A stretch of DNA of 42,329 nt from Methanosuratincolales archaeon. Its GTDB lineage: Archaea; Thermoproteota; Methanomethylicia; Methanomethylicales; Methanomethylicaceae. Shown piece after piece: positions 9,695 to 18,831 of the stretch. The notes beneath the pieces were generated by a model. That model did no database searches. It worked only from the letters and a program-made list of their open reading frames with translations, and was not told the DNA's origin. The translations under genes and the position numbers were made by a program. Location: positions 1 to 42,329 of the forward strand of contig JACIVQ010000009.1 of assembly GCA_014361445.1 (NCBI GenBank). The letters are read 5' to 3'. Every line of letters starts with the position of its first letter. The stretch's first letter is position 1.

Positions 9695-10340
9695 AGTCTT
9701 TAGAGAAAGAGCAGATCACATATGGAAGAGCATAATCGGACACCCATTTCTTGAAGAGCTCAGGAGAGGCACATTGCCCAAGGAGTCCTTCAAGTTCTTT
9801 ATCGCGCAGGATTTCCTTTTTCTGCAGTGTATGATAAAGTGTCTTGGAATCATGGAAGCAAAAGCGACAGACGAGGACTCGAGGAAGCTCATATCTGACA
9901 TGAAGCGTTCGTCGGAGAGTGTGGAGATCGAAGGCCTCAAAAGGTTAGGAGAGAGGCTCGGGGGAATAGATTTCAGTAGAGTTGAGTATGCCCCCACATG
10001 CTATGCTTACACAAGGCATCTTCTATACACAGCTTCTTTGGGATCCTTTGTCGAGTCGGTCTCTGCAATTACGCCATGTTATTGGAGTTACATGGAAATT
10101 GGAGAGGCGCTTAAGGAGTCACCAGATCCACTCTACGATGACTGGATAAAAACATACATCTCCAAAGAATACCAAGATCTGGTCTCAAAGATAATTGAAG
10201 CTCTTGATCGCGCCGCGAGAGGTGCGCCGGAGGAAGCTATTGCCGCCTCCATGAAAGCGTTTTTAATCAGCAGCGAGTACGAGTACATGTTTTGGGACAT
10301 GGCATATAGGAAGGAGAAGTGGGTTCATCCTCTGGACTAA
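9681..10340 (+). CDS. tenA: TenA-family thiaminase II / aminopyrimidine aminohydrolase
   Basis: HPFLEELRRGTLPKESFKFFIAQDFLFL..., YEYMFWDMAYRKEKW C-terminal motif; start overlaps the permease stop. Confidence 0.88.
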   Translation: MVISKVFRERADHIWKSIIGHPFLEELRRGTLPKESFKFFIAQDFLFLQCMIKCLGIMEAKATDEDSRKLISDMKRSSESVEIEGLKRLGERLGGIDFSRVEYAPTCYAYTRHLLYTASLGSFVESVSAITPCYWSYMEIGEALKESPDPLYDDWIKTYISKEYQDLVSKIIEALDRAARGAPEEAIAASMKAFLISSEYEYMFWDMAYRKEKWVHPLD

Positions 10341-10430
10341 TCAGAAATACTAATCAAAGTCTTTTTTTATTGTTTTTTAGACGGCAGATACAAAAAATGA
10401 ATTTAAGTGTGTGTATGATTAGGAGGACAC

Positions 10431-11171
10431 ATGGCTAAGGTCATAGTTGTTAGAGATCTGGTAAAGCAGTATCCAGGCAGAAGGGCCCTGGACGGCATAA
10501 CATTTGAGGTAGAAGAAGGCGAAATCTTCGGTCTAATCGGTCCAAACGGTGCAGGGAAGACCACGACTCTGAGGATACTCGCCACTATCATAAAGCCCAC
10601 TTCGGGGTATGTTGAGATCTGTGGCAAGGATGTCCTCAGGGAAGGCAATGAAGTCCGGAAGATCATAAGCTACCTGCCCGAGGAGGCTGGAGCCTATTCT
10701 AACCTCTCAGGTCTAGAGTACCTCAGGTTTATGGCATCCTTCTATTATGACGATGATGAGAAGATCAAATGTGCCATTGAGGACGCGATTGCGATATCTG
10801 GGCTGGGGGATAGACTAAAGGAGAAGACTTCTAACTACAGTAAAGGAATGAGGCGGCGTCTTCTACTAGCCAGGACTTTGATGGTTAAGCCAAGGCTCGC
10901 GATATTGGACGAACCCACATCTGGGCTCGACGTAACACATGCATACCACTTGAGAAGGGTAATAAAGTCATATTCGAAGGACCATGGCACGACTGTCCTG
11001 ATTTCGAGCCACAACATGCTAGAGGTTGAGTACCTTTGCGATAGGGTAGCACTCATTGATCAAGGCAAGATTATTGAAACAGGCAGCCCAGAGTACCTCA
11101 AGAGTAAATATTCTGCTGTCAATTTGGAAGAAACTTTCATGAAGGTGGTAGGCTTTGCCCAAGGGTCTTAG
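10431..11171 (+). CDS. ABC transporter ATP-binding protein (ABC-2 type export)
   Basis: Walker A GPNGAGKTTTLR, signature YSKGMRRRLLLARTL, Walker B LAILDEPTSGLD. Confidence 0.95.
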   Translation: MAKVIVVRDLVKQYPGRRALDGITFEVEEGEIFGLIGPNGAGKTTTLRILATIIKPTSGYVEICGKDVLREGNEVRKIISYLPEEAGAYSNLSGLEYLRFMASFYYDDDEKIKCAIEDAIAISGLGDRLKEKTSNYSKGMRRRLLLARTLMVKPRLAILDEPTSGLDVTHAYHLRRVIKSYSKDHGTTVLISSHNMLEVEYLCDRVALIDQGKIIETGSPEYLKSKYSAVNLEETFMKVVGFAQGS

Positions 11172-12441
11172 GCTTTTGATAATAAAAGAGGTCAAGGATC
11201 TACTCAGGGACCCGAAGATACTCATCGGAATGATCTTGTTCCCAGCACTCATACTCCCACTAATGGGAGCTGCCATCAACATCTCTACAGGCTCATTAAT
11301 AGAGAAGAGTTCTGGGCCCCTCACAGTCTATGTTCTGGATGAAGACAGAGGTGAGATCGCCAAGAGAATCATAGAGTCCTTACGTGACCAAGGTGTTTTG
11401 GTCAGATTGGTGGATGGACCATACGAGGAGGCCATCAGAGACATAGGTAGCGGAGGGATTTTAGTGATACTCCCGGAAGGTCTGTCGCAAAGAATAGAGT
11501 CGGGGAATAGAGGGGAAGTACTTGTTTATTATGGTTTTAAGGACTTTTCCATACTCGAGTCATTAAATGCCCAGAGGATGACCGGGCTTCTGAACGAGAT
11601 TGAAAGTCGACTAGTAAGGGATCTCATATCTGAGAATATACCAGGTACGGATCCAGACTCTGTTATCAATCCGCTCTCTGTTGATGAAAAATCAGTGATA
11701 AAAGGCGTTGCCCAGCCCATATCACCATACGTTTTAACGAATATTGTAAGGATGCAAGGCTTAATGGGACCATTAGTTATAATGATAGTTCTCATACTCG
11801 CAATGCAGGTTGCCGCAACATCCATTGCGATTGAAAAAGAAGCAAAGACACTTGAGACCCTGTTAACCATACCCGTAAGCAGGCTGAACATCCTGTTCGG
11901 CAAGCTTGTAGGGTCTGTGACGATAGCATTGTTGGCGACTGTGGCCAATGTCTTTGCCTTCACATATTATATAGGTGCTATAACATCACAGGCCACGAGC
12001 TCCATCGGTAATCTGGACCTTGCCAGTATTGGGTTAATACCCCCTCCAGAGGGGTATTTTCTCTTGGGTCTGACGTTATTTGGTGCCTTAGTATCTGCCC
12101 TCGCGTTAGCATTGACGCTTGGAACTCTATCACAGGACGTTAGGGGCGCACAGTCGATAATTGGTGTTGTCATCGTCCCTATATTCCTTCCGACGATTTT
12201 TCTCATGATGGGTGATATGCAAACCTTACCTCTTTCAATTCAGGCTGTACTGTATGCTATACCATTTACCTACCCAGTTCTGGCTTCGCAATCATTGATT
12301 ACTGGAAATTATGGACCGATATTGGCTGGATTGGTATACATGGCATTTTTCACATTATTTACACTTTACGTGGCAGCCAAAGTTTTTACAACAGAAAAGG
12401 TCATGACCGGGAGAATCTCCTTAAAGAGGCGTAAACTTTAG
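11155..12441 (+). CDS. ABC-2 type permease (NatB-like)
   Basis: N-terminal TM, large extracellular loop, C-terminal TM bundle with AIEKEAKTLETLLTIPVSRLNILFGKL; overlaps the ATPase ORF. Confidence 0.9.
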   Translation: MPKGLRLLIIKEVKDLLRDPKILIGMILFPALILPLMGAAINISTGSLIEKSSGPLTVYVLDEDRGEIAKRIIESLRDQGVLVRLVDGPYEEAIRDIGSGGILVILPEGLSQRIESGNRGEVLVYYGFKDFSILESLNAQRMTGLLNEIESRLVRDLISENIPGTDPDSVINPLSVDEKSVIKGVAQPISPYVLTNIVRMQGLMGPLVIMIVLILAMQVAATSIAIEKEAKTLETLLTIPVSRLNILFGKLVGSVTIALLATVANVFAFTYYIGAITSQATSSIGNLDLASIGLIPPPEGYFLLGLTLFGALVSALALALTLGTLSQDVRGAQSIIGVVIVPIFLPTIFLMMGDMQTLPLSIQAVLYAIPFTYPVLASQSLITGNYGPILAGLVYMAFFTLFTLYVAAKVFTTEKVMTGRISLKRRKL

Positions 12442-12540
12442 TGAGCCGGAGTTTACTTGACCCTTTTTTTAACATTCGACATTGAGTCCCAAACCTTCTG
12501 ACTTGTGAAAGTGAGACGGCTTAATCAGAAAACCTCCAAG

Positions 12541-12575
12541 GAGACTCACGGGCTTCAGCTGTAGGTCGTTGACTC
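12541..12575 (+). repeat. Degenerate IS1341-type right-end remnant
   Basis: gagactcacgggcttcagctgtaggtcgttgac resembles the local tnpB right end gaagcccacagccttcaggtgtgggtagctcac. Confidence 0.45.
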
Positions 12576-12806
12576 CTCAACACCTATACTTAAAACTAGG
12601 GGTTATTGTCCAGTTCCTGTCATCCGCCTTATATGGGCTTTAGGGCGCGTGGAGGAAAACCGAAAAATAAATTGGTTTTAAAGCGAGCTCACAGCGATTC
12701 TTCCCGTGGTCAGAAATTAGGAGGCTCAACAAATTAACTTTAATATCCTTTCCATAATAAATTAATTAAAATGTAAAAACATATTCCGCCAAAGGGGGTT
12801 TAATCT

Positions 12807-13163
12807 ATGACGGGGCGCATCATTGTATGCAATGATAAGGATCTAGATGAATTCTTACGATCTCAGGATAAACTCACGATAGTGGAATTCTGGGATCCTT
12901 GGTGTGGTATATGCGCAGAGATGGAGCCTCTCTTCTCGAGGCTCGCAAAAAAGTACGAGGGGAGAGTGATCTTTTCAAAGCTGAATATGAGGGAAAATGA
13001 GGAGAGCCCGAAGAAGTACCAAGTCTACGTAACTCCCACATTCATATTCTTTAGTGGCGGAAGAGAGATCAAGCGTATTGGAGGATTGTTGGGAGCAAAC
13101 GAACTAAAGAAGGCGATAGATGAATGTCTCAACCTTGTGGGCGAGAAGCCCCAAACCATTTAA
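12807..13163 (+). CDS. Thioredoxin-like protein (WCGIC active site)
   Basis: IVEFWDPWCGICAEMEPLFSRLAKKYEG...VYVTPTFIFFSGG with cis-Pro. Confidence 0.9.
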   Translation: MTGRIIVCNDKDLDEFLRSQDKLTIVEFWDPWCGICAEMEPLFSRLAKKYEGRVIFSKLNMRENEESPKKYQVYVTPTFIFFSGGREIKRIGGLLGANELKKAIDECLNLVGEKPQTI

Positions 13164-13293
13164 AGGTCATATATCTGAGACCAAAACGCGTTAATAATCA
13201 ATCCAAGTCACACACGTTAATTCAACAAATCGCGATAAACTGCTATCTATTGATAGCCAAATTTTTATTATACCCTGTGGATCTTGTGGCTAA

Positions 13294-13992
13294 GTGGAGA
13301 AGATGATAAGGGCAGTAGCGACCGATGTGGACGGAACCATAACCAACTACAGAGATGAGCTCTACCTGGAGGCAATTATTGCCATCAGGAAGCTAGAGAG
13401 AGAAGGTATACCCGTCATTCTATGCTCTGGTAACGCCCTTTGCGTGCTCAAGGGCCTCGCAAGGTATATCGGGTGCACTGGACCAACAGTCTCCGAGAAT
13501 GGGGCTGTGGTTGAGTACAAGGCGAATATGAGGATACTTGGAAGGAGGGGCATAGCAAGGCAAGTGGTGGATGAGCTGAAGAGGATTTACGGGCAGAATA
13601 TTGTAGAGTCTTGGTCAAACAGGTTCAGGTTCGTGGACTTGGCTATAAGGCGGACAATAGACATCGGAAAGGTGCAAGAAGTCGTGAGTAAGTTCGAAGG
13701 GGTGAAGGTGATAGACAGTAATTTCGCATACCACATCACCGATCGGAATGTTGACAAGGGGAAGGGGCTCATCCGCGCTCTTAAATTTCTAGGCATAGAA
13801 CCCGAAGAGGTAACAGGAATAGGCGATAGTATAACTGACTTAGAAATGCTCGGCGTTTGTGGTTATAAGGCAGTAGTGGCAAACGCAGACCCGAGACTTA
13901 AGGAGGCTGCTGACTTCGTCTCGGATAAGGAGTTTGGTCTAGGTTTTGCGGACATTGTCGAAAGGTTACTTTCCATGAAGAGGTCAAAATGA
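13294..13992 (+). CDS. Archaeal-type phosphoglycolate phosphatase / HAD Cof-like hydrolase
   Basis: ATDVDGTITNY, ILCSGN, K at DKGKGL, GIGDSITDLEML. Confidence 0.9.
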   Translation: MEKMIRAVATDVDGTITNYRDELYLEAIIAIRKLEREGIPVILCSGNALCVLKGLARYIGCTGPTVSENGAVVEYKANMRILGRRGIARQVVDELKRIYGQNIVESWSNRFRFVDLAIRRTIDIGKVQEVVSKFEGVKVIDSNFAYHITDRNVDKGKGLIRALKFLGIEPEEVTGIGDSITDLEMLGVCGYKAVVANADPRLKEAADFVSDKEFGLGFADIVERLLSMKRSK

Positions 13993-14675
13993 TGGTTGAG
14001 TCCGAGAGAAAGGAGATAATAGAGGTCTTTGACACCATAGCGGAGGAATTCTCTCGGTCTAGAAGAAGAGTTTGGAAAAGCCTGGAGGAGGCCGGACCCT
14101 TCGAAGGAGAAATTATATTAGACTTAGGAGCTGGAAGCGGGAGGAATTCCAAATTCCTTGTGGAAAGAGGGGCGGCTTTCGTCGTCGCAGCAGATATATC
14201 ATCAGAAATGCTGAAGGTCCTGATGTCCAATCTAAAGAGAGACTACTGGAGTTTCGTGGAACCGGTCAGGTGCGATGCCCTCTACCTCCCCTTCTCTCCG
14301 TCAGCCTTCGATAAGGTAATCTTCGTTGCCACCATCCACCATATACCGGGGAACCTTTCCAAGTTGAGGGCTTTGCAAGAAGTAAAAAGGGTCTTGAAAC
14401 GGAACGGTGCTATCTTGATAACTGCGTGGGCACTCATTCAACTCAGGTTTTTGAGGCGCCTGCCAGCCATGATAATGAACTGGCTCAAGGGAAGGGAATT
14501 CGGTGACATATACATCCCTTGGGGAAAGAAAAAGAGGTTCTACCACCTTTTCACGGTCAAGGAGTTAAGATCCCTCGTCAAAGATGCGGGCTTTTGTGTG
14601 GAGAAAGCATATGGGGAGAAGGTTTCATCAAGAATATTTGCTGAGAACTGTGTGGTTTTGGCACGGAAGGTCTGA
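13989..14675 (+). CDS. SAM-dependent methyltransferase, Trm9/ALKBH8-like (putative tRNA wobble-uridine carboxymethyl methyltransferase)
   Basis: ILDLGAGSGRNSKFL SAM motif; IHHI..., GDIYIPWGKKKRFYHLFTVKEL resembles the Trm9 C-terminal WxxxxxRYYHL region; 2 nt before elp3. Confidence 0.75.
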   Translation: MMVESERKEIIEVFDTIAEEFSRSRRRVWKSLEEAGPFEGEIILDLGAGSGRNSKFLVERGAAFVVAADISSEMLKVLMSNLKRDYWSFVEPVRCDALYLPFSPSAFDKVIFVATIHHIPGNLSKLRALQEVKRVLKRNGAILITAWALIQLRFLRRLPAMIMNWLKGREFGDIYIPWGKKKRFYHLFTVKELRSLVKDAGFCVEKAYGEKVSSRIFAENCVVLARKV

Positions 14676-14677
14676 AT

Positions 14678-16303
14678 ATGGCACGACCCTTCACGAGCCA
14701 CTCAAAGGAAGAAAGGGCGGCAAGAAAGATCATAGAAATCTTGAAGAGTAGTATGCCTGACCGCATGGAGCTCAACAAGATCAAGCATAAGGTATCAGAG
14801 GAGGAGGGTTTGGAGAAGGTTCTTAAGGACTATGAGATCTTAAGATACCTAAAAGAGGACGAAATAAAAACTGGAATAGTCAACCTACTTGTCGGGAAAA
14901 AAGTGAGGTCGGCTTCGGGAATATATACGGTCGCCGTCATGACAAAACCATTTAGGTGTCCTAAAGACCGTCCCTGTTTTTATTGCCCGGGCGGGGTGGA
15001 CTATGGCACTCCCCAGAGTTATTTAGGGAAGGAGCCTGCATTGATGAGAGGGATCCAGAGTAACTTCGATCCTTATAGGCAGGTGATGTATAGATTAACC
15101 CAGTATTCCCTGTTAGGTCACAAACCATCTAAGATCCAGCTGATCATAATGGGAGGGACTTTTCCAGCAACAGACCTCGACTACCAGGAGTGGTTCGTGA
15201 CAAGGTGTCTAGAGGCAATGAACGATTACCCCAAATTCAAACCTTACAGATGGAGATACCTCGAGGAGGCACAGTCAAGGAACGAGAGTAGCAGGGTTAG
15301 GTGTATAGGCATAACCATGGAGACGAGGCCCGACTGGGCCAAGGAGCATCATACTGACAGGATGATAAGGCTTGGGGCTACCCTTGTGGAGATAGGCGTT
15401 CAAACCCTCGACGACGAGGTACTTAAGAGGGTAAACCGGGGCTGTACAGTGAAAGATGTGAAAGAGGCGACTAGGATACTAAGGGACAGCGGTCTCAAGG
15501 TAGGATACCACATGATGCCCGGGTTACCGGGCAACAATAGGGATAAGGACTTGGAAGATCTGCGCAGGATCTTCTCCGACGAAGACTTCAGACCAGACTA
15601 TCTGAAGATCTATCCGACCTTGGTGATAGAGGGGACTGAGCTCTACGCGGAGTGGTTGGCTGGTAGGTACAAGGCTTTAAGCAATGATGAGGCGGTCGAC
15701 TTGCTGGTGGAGGCGCACAACAACTTCCCGAAGTGGGTTAGGGTCGCCAGAATTCAGAGGGATGTGCCTGCCCACATAATAAGAGACGGCGTCACAAAGA
15801 GCAACCTCAGGGAGATAGTAGATGGAAGGCTGAAGATGCTGGGGATCAGGTGCAGGTGTATCAGGTGCAGAGAGGTCGGTCTAGCAAGAGTAAGGGGAGA
15901 AGACGTCTCAAACCTTAGGCCCGAAATAAAGATTGAGAAGTATGCGGCGGGCGGGGGCATTGAGCTCTTCATTTCCCTTGAAGACAAGGACTATTTGGTT
16001 GGCTTTCTTAGATTGAGGATACCTTCTGAGAGGGCGCATAGACCAGAGGTCAAAGGAGCCGGGGTTATCAGAGAGCTCCATATATATGGTCCCCAGATCC
16101 CAGTAGGCGAGAAGAGCAAGGAGGCATACCAGCATCAGGGTCTTGGAGCTACCCTTCTGAGCAAGGCTGAGGAGATAGTGAGGGAGCGCTTCGGACTTAA
16201 AAAAATCGTAGTGCTTCCCGGGGTGGGTGTAAGAGGGTATTACAGGAAGAGGGGATACAGGAAGCTTCCATTGTCTCCATACATGATGAAGAGGATCATG
16301 TGA
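14678..16303 (+). CDS. elp3: Archaeal Elp3 (radical SAM + GNAT tRNA uridine-34 carboxymethyl synthase)
   Basis: CPKDRPCFYCPGGVDYGTPQSYLGKEPALMRG, METRPDWAKEHH, and C-terminal GNAT KEAYQHQGLGATLLSKAEEI. Confidence 0.95.
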   Translation: MARPFTSHSKEERAARKIIEILKSSMPDRMELNKIKHKVSEEEGLEKVLKDYEILRYLKEDEIKTGIVNLLVGKKVRSASGIYTVAVMTKPFRCPKDRPCFYCPGGVDYGTPQSYLGKEPALMRGIQSNFDPYRQVMYRLTQYSLLGHKPSKIQLIIMGGTFPATDLDYQEWFVTRCLEAMNDYPKFKPYRWRYLEEAQSRNESSRVRCIGITMETRPDWAKEHHTDRMIRLGATLVEIGVQTLDDEVLKRVNRGCTVKDVKEATRILRDSGLKVGYHMMPGLPGNNRDKDLEDLRRIFSDEDFRPDYLKIYPTLVIEGTELYAEWLAGRYKALSNDEAVDLLVEAHNNFPKWVRVARIQRDVPAHIIRDGVTKSNLREIVDGRLKMLGIRCRCIRCREVGLARVRGEDVSNLRPEIKIEKYAAGGGIELFISLEDKDYLVGFLRLRIPSERAHRPEVKGAGVIRELHIYGPQIPVGEKSKEAYQHQGLGATLLSKAEEIVRERFGLKKIVVLPGVGVRGYYRKRGYRKLPLSPYMMKRIM

Positions 16304-16415
16304 AGCCCTCCCATGACTTAAGTAATGGGCAGCCCACAAATCAAATAGTTTGGCAACATTCCACATCATGTTTTTATACTTTATAGCAGAAGTTAATCGA
16401 TGAAGGTATGTAGAA

Positions 16416-17945
16416 ATGGATACCGAAGATGTGATTGCTGATCTCTCTGCAATAAAATCAGGCTTTATCGCAGATCTAGTCAGTGGAGGAAAGGTTACAG
16501 GAAGGGTGATAATTTCAGAGGGTACTCTGAGTGCAATAAGGAGGGAGTCAGAGAGGGGCGACATTCTCGGACTAGAGGAACTGATAAAGTTGAAGGCTGC
16601 TGCCGATCAAGTGGGCTTGAAGATTGAGATAGAGCGGGAGGAGAGACGAGGCGAGGATATTGAGGAGGCAGTTCTTCGTATGGCATTTAGTGGTAATTAT
16701 ACGTTGGTGACTTCCAACGAGAACTTTGCAAAGATCGCCGAGACCATGGGTCTTCGTGTCATAGCGGGGAGAACCAAGCTCCAGAGACCACCACTCTTCA
16801 GCAAGTACTTCTCTAGGGACGTGATGTCGGTCCACCTGAAGGAGGGCTTGGTTCCCAGAGGTAAGGTTGGCAGACCTGGGAGATGGAAGTTGGAAGACTT
16901 GGGAGGAGAGCCATTGGAAAGGGGCGAGCTGGACAAGATAGTCCAAGACATACTCGAGAGGGCCGAGTCTGGGGAGGGTTTCGTGGAAATAAAGAGGGAG
17001 GGCTCAAACATAGTGATGCTGAAGGACAGCAGAGTAATAATAACATTCCCGCCTTTCTCAGACAAGCTGGAAGTAACCATAACTAGAAAGGTCGCTGAGC
17101 CTGAGATCGAAGACTACAAGCTGTCACAGAGACTCATCAACAGGTTTAAGGAGAGGGCGGAGGGGATCCTGATAGCCGGGGCGCCAGGGATGGGAAAGAC
17201 GACCTTCGCCCAAGCCTTGGCAAAGTTCTACTTGAGAGAGAATAAGATCATAAAGACTATAGAGTCACCAAGAGACCTCCACTTGCCTCCCACAGCTACC
17301 CAGTACTCAAAGACCAAGTCCTCCTCTGAGGAGTTGCATGATGTCCTCCTCCTCAGCAGACCCGACTACACGTTCTTTGACGAAATGAGGGACACTGAGG
17401 ACTTTAAGATATTCACAGACCTAAGGCTTGCAGGGGTCGGAATGGTCGGCGTAATCCATGCTACAACTCCGATAGATGCCATACAGAGGTTTATTGGGAG
17501 GGTCGAGCTCGGAGTTATCCCATCTGTGATAGACACCGTCGTTTTCATAAACAATGGAGAAGTGGAGAAGGTGTACGAGCTCGAGACTCGAGTCAAGATC
17601 CCCCACGGACTTACAGAGTCCGATCTGACTAGGCCTGTGGTGCAGGTCAAAAACTTTGATACTGGCGAGGTCGAGTTCGAGATATATGTCTTCGGGGAGA
17701 GGACATTTGTCGTCCCGCTCAAGGGTAAGGAGAGATCCAAAGACTATGTGACGAACTCCATGATAAACAGGATACTGGGAAAGTACGTTCCACTGGAGGA
17801 TGTTAAAATAGAGTCGTCGGATGGAGAGGTGATTATCGGGGTCCCCTCCCAGCTTATGAACACTGTGGTCAAGAGGGCCAGAAAGAAATTGCTCAAGCTC
17901 GAGGAAAAACTAGGAAAGAGGATCACAATAAAACCCATATTTTGA
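16416..17945 (+). CDS. PIN domain - PilT-like ATPase - KH fusion (PINA family)
   Basis: N-terminal PIN-like region, Walker A IAGAPGMGKTTFAQAL, PDYTFFDEMRDTEDF, C-terminal KH-like segment. Confidence 0.88.
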   Translation: MDTEDVIADLSAIKSGFIADLVSGGKVTGRVIISEGTLSAIRRESERGDILGLEELIKLKAAADQVGLKIEIEREERRGEDIEEAVLRMAFSGNYTLVTSNENFAKIAETMGLRVIAGRTKLQRPPLFSKYFSRDVMSVHLKEGLVPRGKVGRPGRWKLEDLGGEPLERGELDKIVQDILERAESGEGFVEIKREGSNIVMLKDSRVIITFPPFSDKLEVTITRKVAEPEIEDYKLSQRLINRFKERAEGILIAGAPGMGKTTFAQALAKFYLRENKIIKTIESPRDLHLPPTATQYSKTKSSSEELHDVLLLSRPDYTFFDEMRDTEDFKIFTDLRLAGVGMVGVIHATTPIDAIQRFIGRVELGVIPSVIDTVVFINNGEVEKVYELETRVKIPHGLTESDLTRPVVQVKNFDTGEVEFEIYVFGERTFVVPLKGKERSKDYVTNSMINRILGKYVPLEDVKIESSDGEVIIGVPSQLMNTVVKRARKKLLKLEEKLGKRITIKPIF

Positions 17946-18793
17946 TGGTGCCCAGGTTGAGAGAAAGGATTGTGAGAGAATCACTGAGCAAAATATTCTC
18001 CCAAGAGGCGCTCGACAAAGCCATCAGTACAGTTGACATAATCGGAGACTTAGCCGTCATAAAAATACCAAGAGAATGGGAGGAGAAGAGGTTCGAAATA
18101 GGGGAGATCCTCCTGTCCAGCCTCAAAGGAGTTAAAGGAATTTTCAGACAGACGACACCTGCTGACGATGAATACAAGGTACGGGGTTTAGAATGGCTTG
18201 CAGGCAAGAGGGAGACATTGACACTCCACCGTGAGCACGGGTGCTGCTTTAAAGTAGACATCTCAAGCGTCTACTTCTCGCCGAGGCTTTCATTCGAGAG
18301 GTTGAGAATCGCTCGCCTAACCAAAAAGGGTGAGGTCCTCGTGAATATGTTTGCAGGAGTAGGAACTTTCTCCATAATAGCGGTTGTTAAGGGTAATGTT
18401 GAGAAGGCCTATTCAATAGACAAGAACCCATCGGCATTCAAGTTCATGATGGAGAACGTGGTCCTAAACAGGGTTTCGGGGAAGGTCATCCCCATCTTAG
18501 GGGACTCAAAGGACGTCGCTCCCGACCTGGAGGGGGTGGCTGATAGGGTCCTAATGCCCCTTCCTGCACTTGCTCTGGATTACCTGCCCTACGCAGTCTC
18601 ATGTCTGAGGGATGGCGGATGGATTCACATATATCTTCACCAGAAAGGGCGGAGGCGTGATGTCGTGAGATCCGGGGTTGAGATTTTAAAGAAAGTGCTG
18701 AAAGATAGGATGTTATCGGCAAGCGGGAGGGTTGTGAGGAGTGTGGGCAGGGAGACATACCAGATCGTCGTGGATGTGGAGCTGGCGCCCTAG
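17942..18793 (+). CDS. Trm5-family tRNA (guanine-37) methyltransferase
   Basis: FSPRLSFERLRIARLTKKGEVLVNMFAGVGTFSIIAV...SIDKNPSAFKFMMENVVLN...VLMPLPALALDYL, typical Trm5/Taw2 fold. Confidence 0.85.
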   Translation: MMVPRLRERIVRESLSKIFSQEALDKAISTVDIIGDLAVIKIPREWEEKRFEIGEILLSSLKGVKGIFRQTTPADDEYKVRGLEWLAGKRETLTLHREHGCCFKVDISSVYFSPRLSFERLRIARLTKKGEVLVNMFAGVGTFSIIAVVKGNVEKAYSIDKNPSAFKFMMENVVLNRVSGKVIPILGDSKDVAPDLEGVADRVLMPLPALALDYLPYAVSCLRDGGWIHIYLHQKGRRRDVVRSGVEILKKVLKDRMLSASGRVVRSVGRETYQIVVDVELAP

Positions 18794-18831
18794 CCTTTGT
18801 CCTTCTTTGGAATTAAACAGAGGGTTACGAC

